Of a stretch of 18,744 nt of DNA, positions 14,584-18,744 are shown piece by piece. The DNA is from an uncultured Clostridia bacterium. GTDB taxonomy: Bacteria > Bacillota > Clostridia > Christensenellales > Borkfalkiaceae. Position numbers and translations under genes: made by a program. The DNA is taken from positions 1 through 18,744 of the forward strand of contig CANRFD010000018.1 in the NCBI GenBank assembly GCA_947629845.1. The letters are read 5' to 3'. Numbering within the stretch: the stretch's first letter is position 1; the number at the start of each line of letters is the position of its first letter. The notes beneath the pieces were generated by a model. That model had not been told where the DNA came from and did not search any database. It saw nothing but the letters and a program-made list of their open reading frames with translations.

Positions 14584-15243
14584 ATGTTAGGCAATAAGAA
14601 GAAAATGAAGGCCGAGGCCGAGGCGAAGGCAAAGGAAGAGGCTCAGGCGAATGCGGAGTTCGAAGCCAAATTCGCCGCCAAACAGGAGCGCAGAAAGGTG
14701 GAAAAACTCGTCGCCGAGTTCGATAAGTCCTGCCAGACGCTGCTCGGCAAGGCCGTAGAGGCCAAAGCCAAGGGGCAGGGCACCATCTATAAGACGTACG
14801 TCACTGCTATAAAGGTCGCCCGCGCGCGTAAGGCGCAGGCCGAAAATTTCCTCGCGCAGATCGACGCCATGCAGGAGATGCAGTCCATCACCAACAGCTC
14901 CAAGGAGCTGCTCGGCTCCATGGGCACCATCATGGGCTCGCTCGGCAAGCTGACGATGGACCGCTCGGCGGTCATCGAGTCCCAGAAGGAGTTCGCCGCC
15001 GTGCAGCAGAGCCTCGAGCGGCAGGGCGCGGGGATCGACAGCTACTTCTCCACGCTCAGCGACATGCTTCCCGACGGGCAGGACGACAGCTACGCCATGG
15101 GCGAAGCGGACAGCGACATCGACGCGGAAGTCAACGCCATTCTCCGCGGGAGCGCCTCTTCGTCTGGCTCCTCTTCGGGTTCCTCCGCGGGGTCGAGCTC
15201 GTCCGGCGATCTCGACGATCTCAAGCGCATGCTCAACAGCTGA
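14584..15243 (+). CDS. ESCRT-III (Snf7)-like protein 1 with MIM1-like tail
   Basis: 219 residues; AGGAGGG precedes ATG 14584. It begins with a Lys/Ala/Glu-rich helix (1-40), followed by a basic helical hairpin (about 41-95) with AKGQGTIYKTYVTAIKVARA and QAENFL, then a helix rich in Ser/Met/Gly (100-122), a further helix (126-162), an acidic DSDIDAEVNAIL helix (177-187), a Ser/Gly linker (190-208) and the terminal motif DLDDLKRMLNS. This order (basic hairpin, acidic helices, linker, short C-terminal helix with spaced Leu) is that of ESCRT-III proteins such as CHMP1/CHMP2. It lies directly before an AAA+ gene with an MIT-like domain. Assignment is by pattern, not by a profile search; a generic coiled-coil protein is the alternative. 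Confidence 0.65.
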   Translation: MLGNKKKMKAEAEAKAKEEAQANAEFEAKFAAKQERRKVEKLVAEFDKSCQTLLGKAVEAKAKGQGTIYKTYVTAIKVARARKAQAENFLAQIDAMQEMQSITNSSKELLGSMGTIMGSLGKLTMDRSAVIESQKEFAAVQQSLERQGAGIDSYFSTLSDMLPDGQDDSYAMGEADSDIDAEVNAILRGSASSSGSSSGSSAGSSSSGDLDDLKRMLNS

Positions 15244-15255
15244 TCAGGGGAAACC

Positions 15256-16392
15256 ATGGAAAATAAGACAGTTTTGGAAAACCGCTACCGCGTGAATTAC
15301 GACGGCGGGAGAAAATATATCGAGCAGAACAATTTGCCGATGGCAAAGCAGTCCTTCAAAAAGGCGTTGGAGGCGGCGATCGCGCTGGCGGAGCTCTCCT
15401 ACGGGAACGAGAGGGCGCGCTATAAGTCGGACGCGGAGAGCGTGGTGCAGCTGCTCGAGCGCATCAACGAGAAGTTGAGCGTTGCGCAGAGCGCCAAGCC
15501 CGCGGCGCCCCGCGCTTCCGAGAAGAAGGAGGGGGGCGACAAGTCCAAGGACGACGACGCGCCCAAGAAGCAGATCTCGGTGGAGGACGCCTTGAGACAG
15601 CTCTTCGAGCTCGAAGGGTTGGAGCAGGTCAAGAAGGAAGTCAAGGAATTCGTCGACCTCGTGAAGGTGTTCGAGACGCGCCGCCGCCGCAATCTTCCCG
15701 TCAACAACATGTCGTTCCACATGGTGTTCATGGGCAACCCCGGCACGGGCAAGACGACGGTCGCGCGCATCATGGCGGACATCTTCTGCGCCCTCGGCAT
15801 TCTCAAGAAGGGGCACCTCGTGGAGACCGACCGCGGCGGGCTCGTGGCGCAGTACGTCGGCCAGACGGCGCCCAAGACGCAGGCCAAGATCGACGAGGCC
15901 ATGGGCGGCGTGCTCTTCATCGACGAGGCGTACACCCTGAACAAAGGCGGCAGCGGCAACGACTTCGGGCAGGAGGCCATCGACACCCTGCTGAAGGCGA
16001 TGGAGGACCACCGCGACGAACTCGTCGTCATCGTGGCGGGCTACGACGAGCTGATGGAGCGGTTCATCGAATCCAACCCCGGGCTCAATTCCCGCTTTGC
16101 GCGCAAGTTCCACTTCACCGACTACAAGGGGCCGCAGCTCTACAACATCTTCTGCTCGATGTGCAACAAGCAGAAATACATCCTCGCGGACGAGGCGCGC
16201 GGCATGCTGAAGGAGTACTTCGACGCGCTCTACGAACACCGCGACGCCAACTTCGGCAATGCCCGCGACGTGCGCAACTTCTTCGACGCGACGGTGCAGA
16301 GGCAGGCGACCCGGCTGGCGCCCCTCGGCGACAGGGCGAGCGACCAAGACCTTCGCACCATCCTGCCGCAGGATCTGCCCATCCGCAAATAA
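15256..16392 (+). CDS. AAA+ ATPase, CbxX/CfqX (SpoVK-like) family, with N-terminal MIT-like domain
   Basis: 378 residues, starting 12 bp after the Snf7-like 1 stop. Residues 1-75 form a helical domain containing ALAELSYGNERARY (43-56), resembling an MIT three-helix bundle. A charged, flexible linker follows (76-105). The AAA+ core has Walker A GNPGTGKT (160-167), Walker B VLFIDEA (219-225), sensor 1 in VIVAGYDE, and the family's SNPGLNSRF arginine-finger region (273-281). Known CbxX/CfqX members act as Rubisco remodelling chaperones (CbxX) or in type VII secretion (EccA). Here the neighbours suggest a Vps4-like role, pulling on Snf7-like filaments through their C-terminal tails (inference). 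All catalytic motifs look intact. Confidence 0.88.
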   Translation: MENKTVLENRYRVNYDGGRKYIEQNNLPMAKQSFKKALEAAIALAELSYGNERARYKSDAESVVQLLERINEKLSVAQSAKPAAPRASEKKEGGDKSKDDDAPKKQISVEDALRQLFELEGLEQVKKEVKEFVDLVKVFETRRRRNLPVNNMSFHMVFMGNPGTGKTTVARIMADIFCALGILKKGHLVETDRGGLVAQYVGQTAPKTQAKIDEAMGGVLFIDEAYTLNKGGSGNDFGQEAIDTLLKAMEDHRDELVVIVAGYDELMERFIESNPGLNSRFARKFHFTDYKGPQLYNIFCSMCNKQKYILADEARGMLKEYFDALYEHRDANFGNARDVRNFFDATVQRQATRLAPLGDRASDQDLRTILPQDLPIRK

Positions 16393-16567
16393 CGGGCGGA
16401 AAATCACGTTGCAGACAGCTTCTCCGCAGGCGCAAACCGCTCTGCGGACGTTGCATGAAATCGACAGCGTTTTGCGGCTTTCGGCAATCTGCAGCGGAAA
16501 ATAAGGAGCGGCGCGGCCGTTCGCATTCAAAATAAAATCAAAGCGTTTAACGCGTAAGGAGTAAATT

Positions 16568-17140
16568 ATGGGTCTTTTCAAAAGCAAAGAAGAGAAGGAA
16601 ATGGAGCGCAAGCAAGCCGTTAAAAATTCGATGCGCGAGCTTGAAAAACGTATCCGCAAACTGAAGGAGACGGAAAAGGTGTACATCGACGCCGCGCAGG
16701 AAGCGCAGCGCGAGGACCTTCCCGAGCAGGTGAAGCTCGCCCGCGAGGCGTTGAAGATGACGGTGAGCGAGCGCAAGCGCACGCTGAAGATGCTGCTCAA
16801 CGCCCGCATCATCGCCCAGATGCGCGACATGAGCGCCATGACGGGTGAATTTTTGAGCGCCATCAGCACCATCTCCAAGTCCATCGCGGGGACGACGACC
16901 ACCGACGTCAGCAAGCTCTCCACCGAGCTCAAGAAGGCGATGGGCACCGTTTCGCAGCAGACGGAAAATCTCAGCGAGATGCTCGAGGATTCGCAGGAGG
17001 ACGTCAGCGACTTCTCCTCCGGCACCTCCCTTGTCAGCGAAGAGGACATCGACAAGCTCATCTATTCCAACGGGGCTGCCGACGAGGGCCTCTCCATCGA
17101 CGACGAGCTCGCCTCCCTGAAGCAGCAGCTCGACAAGTAA
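16568..17140 (+). CDS. ESCRT-III (Snf7)-like protein 2 with MIM1-like tail
   Basis: 190 residues; AAGGAG (16555-16560) precedes ATG 16568 by 7 nt. It begins MGLFKSKEEKEMERK, like many Snf7 proteins (short hydrophobic start, then basic helix). Residues 20-85 form a basic helical hairpin, followed by a helix rich in Ser/Met/Ile (88-108), a further helix (114-140), an acidic segment with SEEDIDKLI (157-165), and the terminal motif ELASLKQQLDK. It aligns with Snf7-like 1 in helix order, in the DID helix, and in the last 11 residues. The 175 bp between the preceding ATPase and this gene carry no clear gene or terminator. Probable filament-forming membrane protein; no membrane helix is present. Confidence 0.68.
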   Translation: MGLFKSKEEKEMERKQAVKNSMRELEKRIRKLKETEKVYIDAAQEAQREDLPEQVKLAREALKMTVSERKRTLKMLLNARIIAQMRDMSAMTGEFLSAISTISKSIAGTTTTDVSKLSTELKKAMGTVSQQTENLSEMLEDSQEDVSDFSSGTSLVSEEDIDKLIYSNGAADEGLSIDDELASLKQQLDK

Positions 17141-17179
17141 TACGGCCTTTCCGATTTCATTCGTGGGAGACAGCGCCCT

Positions 17180-18744
17180 ATGGAAGATTTGAAAGACATG
17201 ATGTCCCGCTGCATCCGAGCGGCGGGGCAGGCGAGCAGCGCCGGTGAATACAAGAAGGCGGCGGGTCTCATCGTGCAGGCATGCGAGTGCGCAGGCAAAT
17301 TGGCGCAGCGCAGCTTCGGCAGGGAGAGAGCGGATTATCAGAAGAAATTTTCCGATCTCAAGGACATGGCGAAAAAGCTGCTGGCGAAGGACGCCGAGAA
17401 ACAGGCGCAAACGCCCCCCGCACCTCCGCAGCAGGATACGCCCCCGCGCGCGGAGGCGCCCAAGCCTACGCAAAACACGCCCCCCGCACCCCCCGCGCCG
17501 CCCAAGGAGGACGAGAGCGGAGAGGACGGGGAGAGCGGCAACGGCGAAGGCAACGGCAGCGGCGGAGACGGCAATACGCCCGCGCATCCGCCGCGCAAGG
17601 AGAGGAGCGATTCCATCGCCCCGCAGACGCTCGCCGATTACGTCGGGCAGAAGGACGCGGTGACTGCCGTCTCCGAGCTCATCCACGCCGCGCTGCTCAA
17701 AAATTCCGCGCTCATGCACATCATCCTCTACGGATCGCACGGGCTCGGCAAGACGACGTTCGCCAAGATCATCGCCAATGAGATGCACGCCAACTTCGTC
17801 GAGATCAACGCGACAAAGATCACGACGACGGAGATGGTCGCCATCTTCAAAAAATTAAAACCCAAGGACATCGTCTTTATCGACGAGATCCACACGGTGC
17901 CGCTGCCCGTTGCGGAATCGGTGCTCTATTCCGCCATGCAGGACGGCAGGATCACATATACCGAGGGGAAGGGCAAGTTCGCCCGCACGCAGGTGCTCGT
18001 CTTGCCGCCCTTCACGCTGATCGGCGCGACGACGGAGATCGGCAAGCTCGCAAAGCCCTTCACCCAGCGCGCCATCCAGATCCACCTCGTGGAGTACACC
18101 GACGAGATCATCGGCAGCATCATCACGCGGGCGTTCAACCGCCTCGGGCTGACCATCACCGACGAAAACGGGCTGTACATCGCCCGCCGCTGCCGCAACA
18201 ATCCGAGGATCGCGAACAACACGGTGCGGCGCATCGCCGATAAGGCCATCGTGCGCTTTGCCACCGTAAACGACATCCGCTCGGAAGGCAGCCTCGACTC
18301 CGTGGAGACCATCCGCAAACTCGGCATCGAGGTCACGCGGGACGTCATCGACCGCTTCTTCGACGAGAACGGCATCGACGAATACGGCCTCGAGCGCGGC
18401 GACAGAGACCTTTTGCGCATCATCATCGAGCGGTTCAACGGCGGCCCCGTGGGGCTGGATACGCTGTCCTTCTCCATGAACGAGGCGACCAACGTCATCT
18501 CGCAGAAGTACGAAGCCTATCTCATCAAGAAGGGCATGCTGCGCATCGACCGCGACGGCCGCGTCGCCATGCCCGCCGCCTACCGTGCGCTGGGACTGCC
18601 CGTCCCCGCCGATGCGGAGGACGACGACAAGCCCGACAGGAATGCGGGCAAAAATACGGGAAACAACGCGAACAACAATGCGAACAACAACGCAGGGAAC
18701 GGGGGGGAGCCGCCGCGCATCGACGTGCTCCGCAACCACAACCC
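17180..18744 (+). CDS. RuvB-like AAA+ ATPase with N-terminal MIT-like domain (3' truncated)
   Basis: Frame open to the window end, 521 codons visible; GGGAGA (17165-17170) lies 9 nt before ATG 17180. Residues 1-70 form a helical MIT-like domain sharing LA-x2-S-[YF]-G-x-ERA-x-Y with the other ATPase (here 41-53). Residues 75-140 are a Pro-rich then Gly/Asn/Glu-rich linker. From 150 to about 475 the protein follows RuvB throughout: DYVGQ, Walker A GSHGLGKTT (185-193), Walker B IVFIDEIH (231-238), LPPFTLIGATT, PRIANNTVRR (sensor 2), and the winged-helix FNGGPVGLDTL to AYRALGL. RuvB's DRFG arginine-finger segment reads TQRAIQ, keeping one Arg (297). An Asn-rich tail follows (488-510). No ruvA is nearby; a repurposed motor is likelier than the housekeeping Holliday-junction enzyme. 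Confidence 0.85.
   Translation, partial: MEDLKDMMSRCIRAAGQASSAGEYKKAAGLIVQACECAGKLAQRSFGRERADYQKKFSDLKDMAKKLLAKDAEKQAQTPPAPPQQDTPPRAEAPKPTQNTPPAPPAPPKEDESGEDGESGNGEGNGSGGDGNTPAHPPRKERSDSIAPQTLADYVGQKDAVTAVSELIHAALLKNSALMHIILYGSHGLGKTTFAKIIANEMHANFVEINATKITTTEMVAIFKKLKPKDIVFIDEIHTVPLPVAESVLYSAMQDGRITYTEGKGKFARTQVLVLPPFTLIGATTEIGKLAKPFTQRAIQIHLVEYTDEIIGSIITRAFNRLGLTITDENGLYIARRCRNNPRIANNTVRRIADKAIVRFATVNDIRSEGSLDSVETIRKLGIEVTRDVIDRFFDENGIDEYGLERGDRDLLRIIIERFNGGPVGLDTLSFSMNEATNVISQKYEAYLIKKGMLRIDRDGRVAMPAAYRALGLPVPADAEDDDKPDRNAGKNTGNNANNNANNNAGNGGEPPRIDVLRNHN

Noticed and set aside
16410..16504. Possible 31-codon gene (TTG start) between the CbxX-type ATPase and Snf7-like 2
   Set aside because: No ribosome binding site or recognisable composition; probably just untranslated spacer.
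15244..17061. 605-codon minus-strand frame opposite the CbxX-type ATPase and Snf7-like 2
   Set aside because: Low-complexity Ser/Leu/Val/Arg/Asp composition typical of antisense shadows; the + strand genes have complete family motifs.

Overview
The window looks like the chromosome of a high-GC member of Clostridia (Bacillota), probably an uncultured gut lineage. This rests on the gene set (MutS2 with an Smr domain, a PdaB-like deacetylase, a U32/DUF3656 protein, MetNIQ, a YdjI-like SPFH zinc-ribbon protein), strong AGGAGG-type ribosome binding sites and near-perfect sigma-A promoters (TTGACA, 17-18 bp, TATAAT-like). No rRNA, tRNA, CRISPR array or insertion sequence was seen. All convincing genes are on the + strand; the long minus-strand frames are GC-bias shadows.

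Left part (1-6866) is housekeeping. It runs from the 3' part of a U32 peptidase-like RNA hydroxylation gene, overlapping mutS2, through a PdaB-like polysaccharide deacetylase with a TTG start and a pitrilysin-type M16 protease, to a hypoxanthine/uracil-DNA glycosylase-like gene overlapping the protease by four bases. acpP follows on its own promoter.

Middle part (6970-10940) is a sulfur amino acid unit: metN-metI-metQ (methionine ABC importer) and then cysK with its own consensus promoter. The metN promoter is followed by a ~220 nt leader. It encodes a 27-codon peptide with the run Met-Met-Cys-Met-Cys, and a strong intrinsic terminator lies between that peptide and metN. The first arm of the terminator can pair with a segment just after the Met/Cys run. 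This looks like ribosome-mediated attenuation responding to charged tRNA-Met/tRNA-Cys. The unit ends at a 33-bp perfect hairpin with a T-run.

Right part (11100-18744, running off the window) is the most unusual. One apparent operon encodes, in order, an SPFH/Band-7-like protein with a zinc ribbon; three tandem coiled-coil paralogues starting MGLFGY; an ESCRT-III (Snf7)-like protein; a CbxX/CfqX-type AAA+ ATPase; a second Snf7-like protein; and a RuvB-like AAA+ ATPase. Both Snf7-like proteins end in the same 11-residue pattern, resembling the MIM1 motif of eukaryotic ESCRT-III. Both ATPases start with related ~70-residue helical domains resembling an MIT domain, each joined by a flexible linker to an AAA+ core of a different family. 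I read this as a bacterial ESCRT-III/Vps4-like membrane-remodelling module with an SPFH partner. Its first promoter has a run of nine G between -35 and -10, so expression may be phase-variable. The function is inferred from sequence patterns only.
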